Shown here piece by piece: positions 1 through 10,959 of a stretch of 64,000 nt of DNA. The DNA is from Massospora cicadina. Taxonomy: Eukaryota; Entomophthoromycota; Entomophthoromycetes; Entomophthorales; Entomophthoraceae. The stretch's first letter is position 1, and the number at the start of each line of letters is the position of its first letter. Both the position numbers and the translations under genes were made by a program. The notes below the pieces were generated by a model. The model saw only the letters and a list, made by a program, of their open reading frames with translations. It was not told the origin of the DNA and made no database searches. The stretch is from positions 62,001-126,000 of the forward strand of contig JAKSZP010014529.1 in the NCBI GenBank assembly GCA_022478985.1, in the 5' to 3' direction.

Positions 1-600
1 ATGTTAAACTTAATGAACTGCTTAGACACCAATTTTAAGAATCTGATGTTGCGCCATCTCAATGGGGACAACTGGTTATACTGTGAAGCAAAGGAAGCTA
101 TTGTGCTTGAGTTCAGTAGTCCTACTAAAATGGCCAACTGTAAACAGGACTTTATGGCTATTCAATCCAGAAAGGATGAGACTTGGATGCTTTCACCAAT
201 CATTTTAACAGAAAACATAGAGCCTGTCTGGGGCAAAAATACTATCATATTTTGATGCAAGAATAACCATGCAAGTGACGCTTTGGTCCTACAGAGAATT
301 GCATTGCATTATGATGGCTGCGTTAGTAAACCAAACTTCTACATCACAAATGGTAGATCATCTCAAGATGCTAGGATCAATGTTTGAAGCACTCAATTAA
401 ACCTTTAAATTGATTAAGATGAAATCTCTTTTTATAAAATTCGCTGAAACCAATAAAGAACCTAAGAATTAAGCTTTAATGGGGATTAAATTGAAGGACA
501 GAAATGGTGAATATAATTCCAAACCGCTGTTACAATATGGTAAGCTTGGGCATGTAGTTGCTCAATGTTGGGATAAGAAGCCTAAGGAATGAGTTTGATT
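1..600 (+). pseudogene. gag remnant of gypsy A with decayed zinc knuckle
   Basis: An open stretch of 84 codons (1-255) with no recognisable motif is followed by broken frames. At about 526-580 the sequence encodes YGKLGHVVAQCW, which fits the second half (GH....C) of a CX2CX4HX4C nucleic-acid-binding knuckle whose first two cysteines are lost. In the family this domain packages element RNA in a cytoplasmic particle. The assignment rests on the knuckle and on the protease that follows; by itself the first 255 bp would not be identifiable. Confidence 0.55.
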
Positions 601-1059
601 TTGTTCAGGCTAAAGAGGAGGAAAATAGTCAAAAGTTGGGAAAAGGACCAGAAGTCTAGATAAGGAAAAATCCAGTACTGCTGTCAAACCTGTTCCCTCT
701 GATATCTTATATAATGACATTGCTATTTCTGATTTATCTGCGGAAGAAGATGCATCTGATCCGCTCTATCATGTGGTCAATATGGATGTAAACGCGATTT
801 ACCTGAGAAAAAGCAAAGGGGATTAATTCTAAAATCCTGAAAGAAGATGCTCGTCCATAAGCTCATCAGCTGGCGGAAAAGGCCAGATCCACCAAAAGTA
901 AAGAAGAGTTGATCAAACAAAACTTTGATGAGGTGAACGTTTCTCTACCTATTAGCATGAATAGGGAAATATTTCCTAATTTATCTACACAATTAGTCCA
1001 TATTCTCGATTTATCAGATGATAACTATCCACTCAGTAAACTCCTTCTTAAACTATCCT

Positions 1060-1662
1060 GAGTGTACCTATGTCAACATTATCATCAATCAAATAAGAAT
1101 ATGGGCTGTAATTGACAATGGCGTGCCCATCAATATTGTTTTGACCAATATGTAAAAAAGAATGAAGATTTTTCCAGATTTAGAGCACCCTAAAGAGTAT
1201 GCAACTAGAAGGCCAAATATCACAATATCCTGTGGAGCATACAATACACTACCACTTCAGTTCAGATTGCTAGTGGTATCAGCTCCCGTTATAGTGTTGT
1301 ATAATCAAATTTATGATGTACTCATTGGCAAGGAAATCCTGAGAAAGTACATTATGAGGTGTGATTTTGAAGAGAACACTTTGAAATTTTGGGACCCCAC
1401 CCTTAGTATATAAAAGAAATGAAAGATTCTGCTGATGAAAAGGAACAAATTTGTTAATTCAATTTATAACAATTGCATTTTCCCCATTCAGTATAAGTTA
1501 GTTGGACAAAAATGGAGGGAAATGCCAAAAATAGATTTTTATATATTGTGGGATACCATTAAGGAAAAAATGAACACCATTCCACAAGAGATGCTAATTA
1601 TAGTTAGCACAGGATTAACGCTAGAAATCCTAGAGCAATTATATGAAGAGATTGCCCCATGA
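1060..1662 (+). pseudogene. aspartic protease region of gypsy A
   Basis: Near 1099-1140 the frame reads AVIDNGVPINIV, the retropepsin active-site box in which the usual D-T-G has become D-N-G. Downstream (1162-1413) an 83-codon open stretch has the flap-side and C-terminal features of gypsy proteases, including the LIGKEIL motif (hydrophobic-hydrophobic-G near the domain end). A 75-codon open stretch at 1435-1662 follows, in the linker before RT. The intact enzyme would cleave the Gag-Pol precursor; the changed active-site triad and flanking stops make this copy inactive. Confidence 0.7.
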
Positions 1663-2019
1663 ATTCTATTGAGTCTAGAGCCATGGGTAGCATCAGAAAT
1701 TATAATGTCAGACCACATCTAAAGAAGAGTGATATTGGCCAATCTGGGTGAAAAATCTGATGAAAATAGAAAAAAAATCAAGTCATCATGTTTGTGTGTT
1801 TAATCCCAACGGTGGAACTCTGTAATTCCAAAACTTTGGAATGTTACCAAAAGTGGGATTATTACCAGATGTTGCTAAGAAATGTCAATGTGCTGGTTGA
1901 TCATGAGCAATTGGCTGTTTTATCAGAATGAAAGAAAGAAGAGGTGCTTTGAATATTCAAAAAAATTGGTTGATATTTTCCCAAGATGACCATGATCTTG
2001 GATGCGCTATTTATGTGAT

Positions 2020-2385
2020 TTATAAGGTCAATACTGGGGAATATCCGCTGATATGAATGAGAACAGCTCGCCAATATAGATCTTCTGACTCGTTTCTAGC
2101 GAGGCATTTTCAAACTGGGAGATCGTGGGCTCCTCATTCAGTCATTGAGTCCATGGGCAAGTCTATTTTGTATTGTGAAGAAAAAAGATGGATCTAATCA
2201 TATGGTGATCTATTATGCTAATTAGATAAAACAACTAAAAGGATTCCTATCAGCTGCAGAGGATTGATGATGTGCTTAATTGCTAGGGAAGTGAAGTAAG
2301 TTTTTGGCTATAGACTTGATTTTGGTATATTGGCAGATCAAATTTCCAAAAGAAGATTAAGAGAAATGAGAGATAATTTCCGCAC
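2020..2385 (+). pseudogene. reverse transcriptase N-terminal part of gypsy A
   Basis: From about 2029 the broken frame recalls NTGEYPP followed by the fingers subdomain, then a decayed KKDG/DYRKLN block and a palm start reading near LILVYWQIKFPKED at 2320-2355. Sequence similarity stops at 2385, one base before the TG of the B LTR, in the block that in gypsy elements precedes the MPFGLCNAP-like motif. That motif is found at 9918, directly after the B insertion. Several stops and at least two frameshifts lie between 1660 and 2330. Confidence 0.7.
2381..2385. repeat. target-site duplication of element B (left copy)
   Basis: CGCAC at 2381-2385 precedes the 5' LTR and AGCAC at 9885-9889 follows the 3' LTR. 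Four of five bases match, as expected for an aged 5-bp gypsy duplication. Confidence 0.7.
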
Positions 2386-3491
2386 TGTAACGGTCATGGT
2401 GTTGCCTGACCGCCACATTGCTCTAATCTTCCCTAGGGCGATGATCAAGGCAAGAGAGAGGGGCACAATAGCTACAATTTTTGTAAATGGCAATCTGATG
2501 AATCAGGTGCCTCAAAATTGAAGTTAAACGAAAATCACGAGGCTGAAGAGGAAGAAAATCCTCGTAAATGGCGCTCTGGCCAACCAGAGGCTTCCAAATC
2601 TAATATTACTAAATGTGGTGATGAGGGAGCGGACCCTTGGACATGAAATTCCAGCCAACCAGGTGTGGCCAAGTCCAATGTCCCAAAGTGTTGACAAGAA
2701 TGAAAACTCCTGTAAATGGCTCTCTGTCCAACCAGATGCTGACAAGCACAATATTACCAAAAAGGGCGTTGAGGATAAAAACCCTCATTAATGGCGCTCT
2801 AGACAACTGGATGCGCCACTTCAGTTGAGGCTGGATAAGCCTCTCAGAAATGGCTATCAGGTGAATAGAGGCTGCCAAACCCCTTTTAATGAAAGTAATA
2901 TTTGGGAATATGGATGAAGAGAATGGCTCAAGCTTTGAGAACAGATTAAAGCTAAATAAGTTCAGAAACGTTTATGCAACTGCGAGGGTACCCAGTCCTA
3001 GTTCTGGAATGGGTCTCAACAAGGAAATCGAGGGTCTAGATCCTCATATTATGTTTTTAGTTGAGAAGATACCCACAGACTCCACAGAAAACAAGACCCA
3101 CTATTATCCCAAAGCTCTTTATAAATCTGAGCAGACAAAGCTGTGTAAAGCAGTTTTGCCTTCTAGAATATTAAGTAAAACTTAAGAAAATCTCAAATTA
3201 ATTTTTAAGGATCAAAATCATCTTTATTAATTCCATAAGGGAAACTGCACATGGACCACTGCTCAGACTTTGACAGGGCTATAGAGTCTTTATATACTCT
3301 CTCATGAGGGCAGACCCTCTTGCTTGGCGCTAGTATAATACTGACTGTGGCACAAACTTTCATAGTGAAGTGCTTCCCACATAGTCGGATTAGGGACATT
3401 ACCACAGCATTATTATCCTTCCTGTGGGCACTTACCTGGGCACTCTTGCCTAACTGCTCTCTGGCAGGGTTCAGAGACCCCATCCATCACA
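2386..3491 (+). repeat. 5' LTR of element B
   Basis: Aligns end to end with 8777-9884. It begins TGTAACGGTCATGG and ends CCATCCATCACA. Both copies share a TATAAAT box followed by transcript-like sequence. They differ by scattered substitutions, many of them transitions, and by a few small indels. Short open frames on both strands within it look like chance reading frames. Confidence 0.9.
3120..3126 (+). promoter_or_regulatory. TATA box of the B 5' LTR
   Basis: TATAAAT, repeated as TATAAAT at 9518-9524 in the 3' LTR and in sense orientation to the element. The position about two thirds into the LTR would place the U3/R border just downstream. Inferred from sequence only. Confidence 0.45.
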
Positions 3492-3599
3492 TTAGACGAA
3501 ACTCATTTAACTTGGTGTCTCTAGTTTTGGATATGATGGAAAAGCCTTCAGAGCACGCCTTGACTGCGTGGTACAAACACCCAACCACATTTCTAATGG

Positions 3600-4510
3600 T
3601 CATCTTTTCTCTCCTGTTCCTATTATGAGAAGTTTCCCGTTTCTTTCCCTCCCGTGGACATGTCCAAATCTACTCTTGTTCTGAGCGGCCAGCGTCGGAA
3701 TTTCAACAGGCCCTTACTCCAAGGGAGCTGAGCACCCTACATGCCACCTTCTCACATGTGAAACTTTGGGCCTGGGTGACCACTGCTTCAGATAGAACTG
3801 CCCCAGTGTCACTCCAGATTGCTCAAATAGTGAACGCCCTGCCCAGAAACTTGGCAGATTGGTTCACCGAGCTACTGGAAACCCAGTCGTGCTTCCTCCC
3901 ACCCTGGATGAATGTCTCCAGTTGGTTGAGAGGGCAGCCACACCTAATGACTCCCAAGACGCAGCTTAGTCAGCCCTCCTAAACCTCACACAAGGGAAGA
4001 TGTTGGTCATGGAGTACTCCTGGGTGTACCGCCCTTAGGCTAAGGCAGGCAAGGTCACCTCTACTCAGATTGCACAGATGTTCCGCCAGAATCTCCATCC
4101 TCACATCCTTAATGCCATGGCTGCCACTCGCCTAGGAGCCACCCTTGATAAGGAAATTTCAGTCATTACCCAAGTGGAGGGCCAACTAGCATTAGCTCAG
4201 GCGAAATCCCATCCCATGTCATAACATGGGAAGTTTCACGGCCGCCAAGCTGAGTCTGAGCTGGTCTCCAGCACCTCACAGGAGCCCTCACAAGGATCAC
4301 CTTTCAGCTCCGCCAATGGGGAGAACCCCTCTGAGAACCCCAGAGAGGCCAACCCTAGTCCTCCATACAAATTCCGCCCTACTCCTGCGCATGTGGCTAC
4401 AATCAATAAAGGAAACACCTCTTCTTATCTCTATGTTCCCTGTCAGAATTTTAACCAGATGGAATCCTCCAATGAATTAGCGTTATTTGGGATAAAATGG
4501 CCAACCCCAG
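3600..4510 (+). pseudogene. gag of chromovirus B
   Basis: Broken reading frames between the 5' LTR and the LTR-like block encode Gag-like sequence with phrases such as IAQIVNALPRNLADWF, typical of the capsid region of gypsy Gag, and a proline- and serine-rich C-terminal part (about 4250-4400). No CCHC zinc knuckle is visible. In-frame stops occur near 3980, 4038 and 4222. Gag would form the cytoplasmic virus-like particle. The end of the frame near 4510 is a stop codon just before the inserted block. Identity is inferred mainly from position and composition. Confidence 0.6.
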
Positions 4511-4546
4511 TGGAATGGCTTATTGACTGAAGTTCATATGATTTAA

Positions 4547-5453
4547 TGTAATTTCTGGTTAGTTGCTCCCCAATTTGGGTTGAGGCAAAATTAGTATTCC
4601 ACCAAGTTTGAAAGTAGGTTCAAATGGGGCCAATTGGTGGCTCCAAATTAGTATAAGTATCACCAGCAACTAATAGCTGAGGATGATCCAATTGATATCA
4701 GTCGTCAGAATCAGTGGTCAACGCTAACTACCATTCATGGTCCATTATGGGATTTCTGGCAGAAAGAAAATGTATTCACTTCAAATTGTTTATCCATGGA
4801 TTTGCTGCCTGATAATCTGATGTTGGTGGATCCAACATCTATGAGTTTGATGTGGCCAAAGTTGTTTCCGGTGCCTCATTTATTATTAAGATAAGACGGG
4901 AATAGTTTTCAGTGAAATGCCAAGATATTCTGAGTCAAGAAAGTGACCGAAGTAGTTTTGGCACATTATTATCATTTGAAGGTCGAATCCAAATTTGACA
5001 TTTATTTAGAATAATTATTTATATGGCTCACCGGCGACTTAAGGCTGAGGATGAGCCAAAACTGATTTGGACATTGGGAAGGATGGAGCGAGAGGGTCAA
5101 CGCCAGGGAAGAGAATGATGTAGAGAAAGAAGAAGCGTGGTTGTCTGGAAGAACCAGCAGAAGAGCTGATAGGTCAGCGGTGGGCGCAGTAGCCCTTTTG
5201 TAAATAGTATATATACCTGGTGCTTCCTTCCTAATAAATATCTCCCTTTGCCTATTATACCTTTTGTTTATAAGTTTATATTTATTTCGTTGGTTGGAGT
5301 ATAGGCTAGGGGATCTCCAAATGGCGCCATTGAGACGCCAAGAGGTTAGCCAGTGCTGCTGGCCCTGTCGCCTAAAACGAGTTGGCAAGGGCAGACCAGT
5401 CTTCATACTGGTTAGCCTGCCAAATAGCAGAGCCCATAGTTGATTTTCTGACA
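4547..5453 (+). repeat. probable solo LTR inside element B
   Basis: About 900 bp without pol similarity separate the gag and protease of B. The block starts TGTAATTTC and ends TTTTCTGACA, with the TG...CA ends of an LTR. It carries a TATATATA-like run near 5208 and an AATAAA-type signal near 5235, the spacing expected for U3-R. The ending CTGACA recalls the right ends of the D/E LTRs. I could not find a convincing target-site duplication, and no second copy lies in the window, so the exact limits are approximate. Confidence 0.5.
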
Positions 5454-5492
5454 TTCCCTATTAGTTACAGCCTTGGGGAAGAAAGGAGAAGA

Positions 5493-6955
5493 TGGAGGAT
5501 CAACTTTGGGTGCTGGTAGACACTGGAGCAGAGGAGCTATCTAGACTACGGGTTAGATAAAATTATGAAGCTGGAGATGGATTGGAAAAGAACTGCCACA
5601 CTCGCAGACACCTCAAAATCGGTGTGCAGTTGGAAAGTTAAACCCAGGTGCTGCTGCGGCAGGGGCCTCACACTTTCATAGAAACATTAAGTGCTATCAA
5701 AAATCTGCCGCAACCCATAATACTGGGCATGCAGTGGTGGCACAATTACTCCCCTCAGTTCAAACTGCAGGAGCGCCTGGTCATGCTGCACCCCAAGGGC
5801 CAACCCCCAGTGGCACTAGATTTCTTCACCACTTGTGGAGGGAAGCCTGGGGTGAACGCAGTATTGGGGCCTGAGCCAGGTGTGGATGTTCCTGAATATT
5901 TTCGTACATACGCCCACCTGTTCCAGAAGAATCAAGCTCCCTCAACAACCCCAAATGTGCCTTTCCCTTTCACTTTCAAGTTCAAAAAGGACGCGGAGTT
6001 TCCCAAAGGTTGCCCCGTCTACCCTTTGAGCCCGAAAGCAAAGGCTTCCCTCAAAGTCTATGTTAAGGAAATGCTAGAGCGTGGGATGATCGTTCCTTCC
6101 AACTCTCCAGTGGTATCACCCATACTCCTGGTTCCAAAAGCAAGTGGCGAGCTCTACCCGTGTGTAGATTACTGGCCACTGAATGCAATAACAGAGTCCG
6201 ACCCCTACCCCATTCCATTGACGGAGACCATCTCTCAGATGATCTCAGGTAGTCAGGTTTTCACAAAGTTGGATCTGGTCGATGCATTCAACCAAGTTCC
6301 TGTGATCGCAGAACAATAACAGTACATAGCTTTCAAGTGCCACTTGGGGGTGTTTGAGTACAAGGTGATGCCTTTTGGCAAGAACGTCCCAGCAGTATTC
6401 CAGCGTACCATAAACAACTCTCTAGGAAACCTAATTGGGAGATGTTGTGTGTCATACATGGATGATATCTTTATGTTCTCCAAAACCAAAGAGGATCACA
6501 AAAAAGATGTGCTGAGTGTGCTGGAGGCCCTCAATAAGGCGAACCTCTGCTTGAAGCCATCAAATTTTGAGTTCTACTAGGACTCTTTCTCCTTCTTGGG
6601 GAACGTAGTCTTCCAAAGAGGAACAGCCATATGCCCTGACAAGTTGAAGGCAGTGAGGGAGTGGCCAGCATCTAAAGATAGAACTGGCTTTAGAAGCTTC
6701 CTGGGCATGGTAAAATTCCTGAGAAGGTTTGCAAAAGTCTTTTCCAAAACGGCGTCACCCTTAACCCATTTGACAGGGCAGGTGCCGTTTCATTGGGGAA
6801 AAGAGGAGGAAAAAGCTTTCCAAACCATCAAGGAGAGCCTCATGAAGACACCAGTACTCTCTCACCCTAACGCCAACCGCCCTTTCATAGTGGAAACTGA
6901 AGCCTCTAACTTTATGATCAGGGCAGTTCTGCTGCAGGAGGGGGATGATGGGTAG
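5493..6955 (+). pseudogene. protease and reverse transcriptase of chromovirus B
   Basis: Protease active site VLVDTGAE at about 5510-5535, then PIILGMQWW near 5720, the usual end of the retropepsin domain. A 223-codon open stretch (5648-6319) runs into RT: the VPKASGEL and TKLDLVDAFNQV blocks are present (the usual D-G is S-G). A stop at 6317 interrupts; the frame resumes with MPFGKNVPAVFQ and the catalytic YMDDIFMFS near 6450. A further stop near 6578 precedes the thumb and connection (6596-6955), ending in the RNase H start ETEASNF, where the usual first catalytic D is E. The product would copy element RNA into DNA; this copy cannot make it in one piece. Confidence 0.88.
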
Positions 6956-7452
6956 AACGTCCTGTAAGCTATTTTAGTAGGAAAATGCTGCCTGCTGAGA
7001 TGAACTATCCTGTGTATGACAAGGAGCTCCCAGCGATTGTATCAGCTTTGAGGAATAGCAGCATCACCTACTGTACACCAGACACCCTTTTACCATCAGA
7101 ACGGACCACCGTGACCTCAAATTTTACAAGAATCCAAAGCGCATGAACCAGCGCCAGGCCAGGTAACATCTAGAGGTGGCGTTTTATGATTTCAAGATTT
7201 TGTACAAGATGGGGAGAGCAACTTCATCCCAGATCTCCTAAGCAGGGACACAGGAAATTCCTTACTGAGGGAGGAGCTGGATGCATACAACATAGCAACT
7301 ATGTTACCTCGAATGTGTTTGCCATCATCCAAAATGCCATCCATGAACTGAAGGACAAGCTCCGGGCTGCTCAGCGAAGCTCAAAATATGGGGCCACATT
7401 GTGGAAGGACCTGGAGGAGGGGGTGGAGAATGAACAGCATAGGAATTTCTGA
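6956..7452 (+). pseudogene. RNase H region of chromovirus B
   Basis: Continues the 6596-6955 frame after a stop. It contains a degraded [26 protein letters not shown] block (family pattern: YSRKL.PAE.NY...DKELLAI) at about 6970-7040 and a [13 protein letters not shown] block near 7105. A broken linker follows up to about 7452, where the frame moves toward the integrase zinc-binding region. The RNase H would degrade the RNA strand during reverse transcription. Identification is by motif order after RT. Confidence 0.7.
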
Positions 7453-8595
7453 AAAAAGAAGGGGCTTTCTCTCCACAAAGGGCGTCCATGGCTGCTCAGC
7501 CGCGAGCTCCAGGAGGAGGCGATAAGCGCATTCCATGACCACCCCTTGGCGGGACACCCTAGGAATGAGAAAACGATAGAGCTCTTGGCCCAGAGTTACT
7601 CATGGCCGGGGATGCCAAGCGCCATGAGGGAGTACATCTGAAAATGTGTACCATGCGCCCAATCCAAGCATGCTAGGCAGAAGCCTTTGGGGAAACTCAA
7701 ACCACTCCAGAATGTAAAAATGCCATGGTCCTCACTGAGTGTGGATTTTATAACGGGGTTTCCAAATCAAAGAGGTATGATGATGTGATGGTGGTAGTAG
7801 ACAGAATGACCAAGTACGTGAAATTCTTTCATTGTACCTCCAAAATCACAGTAAAGGGCATGGCGGAGATCTTTATGAACGAGGTACTACTCACCATGGC
7901 CTACAAGAAGATATAGTGTTGGATAGAGGCCCACAATTTATCGCACAATTCTATCAGCACCTACTTGAAAATCTTTAGATTAAACCATGCAGATCCTCAG
8001 CCTACCACCCTCAGTTGGGCGGCCATATGGAACAAGTCAATCAAGTCCTTATGCGGTATCTGTGATGCTACATGACCACCCAACAGGAGCGCTGGACGGA
8101 CTGACTGAAACTAGACCAATTTTCTTACAATAACTTAGCAAATATATCAACAGGAATGTCGCCCTTCATGGTAAACTACGGGTTCCACCCAAAGATGGTG
8201 GAATACTACCCCAGAGGTCCAAAATCAGCGGCGAACGACGTGGCATTGGAAATGAGGAAAAATTTGAAAACCCTATGTGCAAATTTAACAAAAGCAATAG
8301 AGGCGCAGAAGAAGAAGGCCAACACTCACCAATCCGAGGCCCCAATGCTAAAGGAAGGAGACCTGGTGATGATCGACGCGAAAAACTATTCAGTTCCTGC
8401 AAGATGCAGGAAATTTGGACCAGTCTACCTGGGCCCATTCAAGGTCCTCCACCAGATAAACGAAGTGGCAAACCACTGGAGTTTCCTGAGGGATCTCACA
8501 CATATCCAGTACAGCATGTCTCACAACAGAAGAAGTTTGAAGTCCCTCTTCAGAGAAACTGGAGCCAGTCCACTAAGGAAACCCAGTAGAGGCTG
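7453..8595 (+). pseudogene. integrase of chromovirus B
   Basis: The HHCC zinc-binding region is seen near 7530-7670 (FHDHPLAGHP, then CVPCAQSKHA). Catalytic-core blocks follow: SVDFITGF with the first aspartate near 7740, DRGPQFIAQFY with the second near 7925, and the GGHMEQVNQVL block with the glutamate near 8020-8050. The C-terminal GPY/F-like module (GPVYLGPFKVL) lies near 8420. A 146-codon open stretch covers 8156-8596. Frameshifts occur around 7790 and 7910. The integrase would insert the cDNA into chromosomes. Confidence 0.85.
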
Positions 8596-8744
8596 AGTAT
8601 AAGGTGGATGAAATCTGGGACACAGAGATCTGCCAGAAAAAGCATTGGTATCTAGTAAAATGGGTAGGTTACCTGGTGGAAGAGTCCACCTGGCAGACTG
8701 CCGTCAACTGCAGCAACTGCCCGCAGAAGGTGGAGGAGTTCTAA
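8596..8744 (+). pseudogene. C-terminal chromodomain of chromovirus B
   Basis: The frame encodes EYKVDEIWD, then WYLVKWVGY, then ESTWQTAVN, in that order. This is the aromatic-cage and core pattern of chromodomains (E-x-I-x-D; Y-x-V-K-W-x-G-Y; E-x-T-W). It ends at a TAA at 8742-8744, about 33 bp before the 3' LTR. In chromoviruses this domain reads histone marks and directs integration. It is the clearest evidence for the chromovirus assignment. Confidence 0.85.
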
Positions 8745-8776
8745 AAATCATAGGAGGCTCTCATCTTGTGGGGTGA

Positions 8777-9884
8777 TGTAACTGTCAAGGCGTTGCCTGA
8801 CTGACACATTGCTCTAATCTTCCCTAGGGTGATGATTGAGGCCAAGGGAGAGGGACGCAATAGCTACAATTTTCATAAATGGCAATCTGATGAATCAGGT
8901 GCCTCAAAATTGAAGTTAAACGAAAATCACGAGGCTGAAGAGGAAGAAAATCTTTGTAAATGATGCTCTGGCCAACCAGATGCTGCCAAATCTAATATTA
9001 CCAAATGCGGCAATGAGGGAGCGGACTCTCAGACACAAATTTCTAGCCAACCAGGTGCAGCTGAGTCCAATGTTCTAAAATGTGTTGACAAGGATGAAAA
9101 TCCTTGGAAATGGCGCTCTGGCCAACTAGATGCTACCAAACACAATAATACCAAAAAGGGCGTTGAGGACAAAAACCCTCATTAATGGCGCTCTAGCCAA
9201 CCGGATGCTGCCACTTCAGTTGAGGCTGGACAAGCCTCTTGGAAATGGCTATTGGGTGAATAGAGGTTGCCAAACACCTTTTAGTGAATGTAATATTTGG
9301 GAATATGGATGAAGAGAATGGCTCGAGATTTGAGAACAAATTGAAGCTAAATAATAAATGCAAAAAAGTTTCCACAACTGAAAGGGTACCCAGTCCTAGT
9401 TCTGAAATAGGTCTCAACAAGGAAATCGAGGGTCTAGATCCTCAGATTATGTTTTTAGTTGAGAAGATACCCACAGACTCCACAGAGAACAAGACCCACT
9501 CTTCTCCCTAATATCAGTATAAATCTGAGCAGATGAACTGTGTAAAGCAGTTTTGTCTTCTAGAATATTAAATAAGATTTAAGAAAACCCAAATTAGATT
9601 AAAATCATAATCGTTTCAATTAATTCCATAGGGGGAACTGCACATGGACCACAGCTCAGACTTTACCAGGGCTATAGAGTCTCTATATGCGCTCTCAGGA
9701 GGATAGACCCTCTTGCTTGGCGCTAGTATAATACTGACTGTGGCACAAACTTTCATAGTGAAGTGCTTCCCACATAGACGGATTAGGGACATTTCCACAG
9801 CAGGATTATCCTGCCTGTGGGCACTTACATGGGCACTATTGCCTAACTGCTTTGTGGCAATGTTCAGAGACCCCATCCGTCACA
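8777..9884 (+). repeat. 3' LTR of element B
   Basis: Partner of 2386-3491; begins TGTAACTGTCAAGG and ends CCATCCGTCACA. A purine-rich GTGGGGTGA just before 8777 is the likely polypurine tract. After 9884 comes the duplicated AGCAC and then resumed RT sequence of gypsy A. Confidence 0.9.
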
Positions 9885-9889
9885 AGCAC

Positions 9890-10800
9890 AAGGATTGTAC
9901 CAGCTGACCAGAATGCCTCAGGGATTATGCAACATGCCAGTGACATTCCAGAGGGTGATGGATTAAAAATTGATCGATTTAAAATTTTTCTGCATTCTAG
10001 TAAACTTAGATGACATAAACATCTTTTAGAAAGACATTTACAGATCACATGGAGCATTAGTAAGAAGTATTAAAGCGCTTGAAAATGGCGAATCTGAATA
10101 TTAAGGCAAGAAAATGCTATTTCTTTAACAAAAGATGCTTGAATGTTTGGGGTTTTTATTAACTCCATAAGATTACAACTTTAACCACTGAAGGTAGAAG
10201 CCAAAGAGCAGATATTGATCCAAAGAGCGTTCAGGATATACTATTATTTCTTATGATGGTTGGCTACTATCACCAATTTATCAAGAATTTCACTGAAATT
10301 GCTAAACAATTATTCCACCTATTAAAGAATTCAAGAAAGGATTTATACGGAATGATGAGGCCCCAGTTTCATTTGATGTTTTGAAAAAAATACTTAGTGA
10401 GTAACCCTATACTGAATATCTTAATTTTAATTGAAAACTTATTATTCAGACAGATGCCTTGTTAACAGCGACTGGTGCCATTTTAAGTGGATGATGATTG
10501 GGAAGGGCATCCAGTGGCATATTTGAGCAGGACATTAACGCCAGTGGAAAGGAACTACACTGTGACCAGATGAGGGTGCCTCAAAGTGATCTATGCCTGT
10601 AAACAAATTTGAGTATATGTTAATGGGATGCACTTTAAAGTGGTGACTGACCATTTATCCAACCGTTATTTACACAACCTTAAGGAACCAGATAGGGATT
10701 GGATAATGGAAATTTCAAACTAAAAGCCTATGGCTTCAAGTAATATACCAGGCAAGATCAGCACATCAGAATGATGGTCTATCACAATTGCCTGTCGTTA
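9890..10800 (+). pseudogene. gypsy A reverse transcriptase (rest) and RNase H
   Basis: The RT interrupted at 2385 resumes with YQLTRMPQGLCNMPVTFQ near 9900-9955, then a degraded catalytic block (LVNLDDINIF near 9995-10025), a thumb, and RNase H beginning LIIQTDALLTATGAIL at about 10437. PVAYLSRTL-like and VVTDHL blocks follow to about 10700. Stops are frequent. The continuity of motif order across the B insertion is strong evidence that A is one element. Confidence 0.82.
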
Positions 10801-10959
10801 AAGTTGTATATTATCAAGATTATGAATTATTCCATGGATGATTGAAGAGAAAATTTAAATGAACCCCAAGAGATTCAGAGTCGCTAAAGAAAGTGATGAA
10901 GAATCCTGAATTGAAGAATAACTGCTATACATTCAATTGAGGAAAATGGTATTTATTTT

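Larger units (their letters stand above)
1..2385 (+). mobile_element. Ty3/gypsy element A, left part (gag to RT fingers)
   Basis: Degenerate LTR retrotransposon reading rightward and entering from outside the window, so its 5' LTR is not seen. In order it shows a gag remnant, a decayed zinc knuckle, an aspartic protease and the N-terminal part of reverse transcriptase. The RT stops abruptly at 2385 where element B begins and continues at 9885 with the next conserved RT block, so A is the host of B. Stops occur throughout. It resembles D, E and K in its protease region. The gypsy assignment is firm; the family name is unknown. Confidence 0.85.
2386..9884 (+). mobile_element. Ty3/gypsy chromovirus B, full length with LTRs
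   Basis: A complete LTR retrotransposon inserted in the RT of gypsy A. It has matching LTRs of 1106 and 1108 bp beginning TGTAAC and ending CACA, a gag region, and a pol with protease, RT, RNase H, integrase and a C-terminal chromodomain. Host RT similarity breaks off on the left and resumes on the right. The order protease-RT-RNase H-integrase-chromodomain defines a chromovirus. Inactivating stops are scattered through pol, and a separate LTR-like block (4547-5453) separates gag from pol. Confidence 0.92.

Noticed and set aside
5002..5454. 150-codon open frame on the minus strand
   Set aside because: Lies across the LTR-like block at 4547-5453, has no recognisable domain, and includes low-complexity serine/leucine runs from promoter-like sequence; treated as a chance frame.
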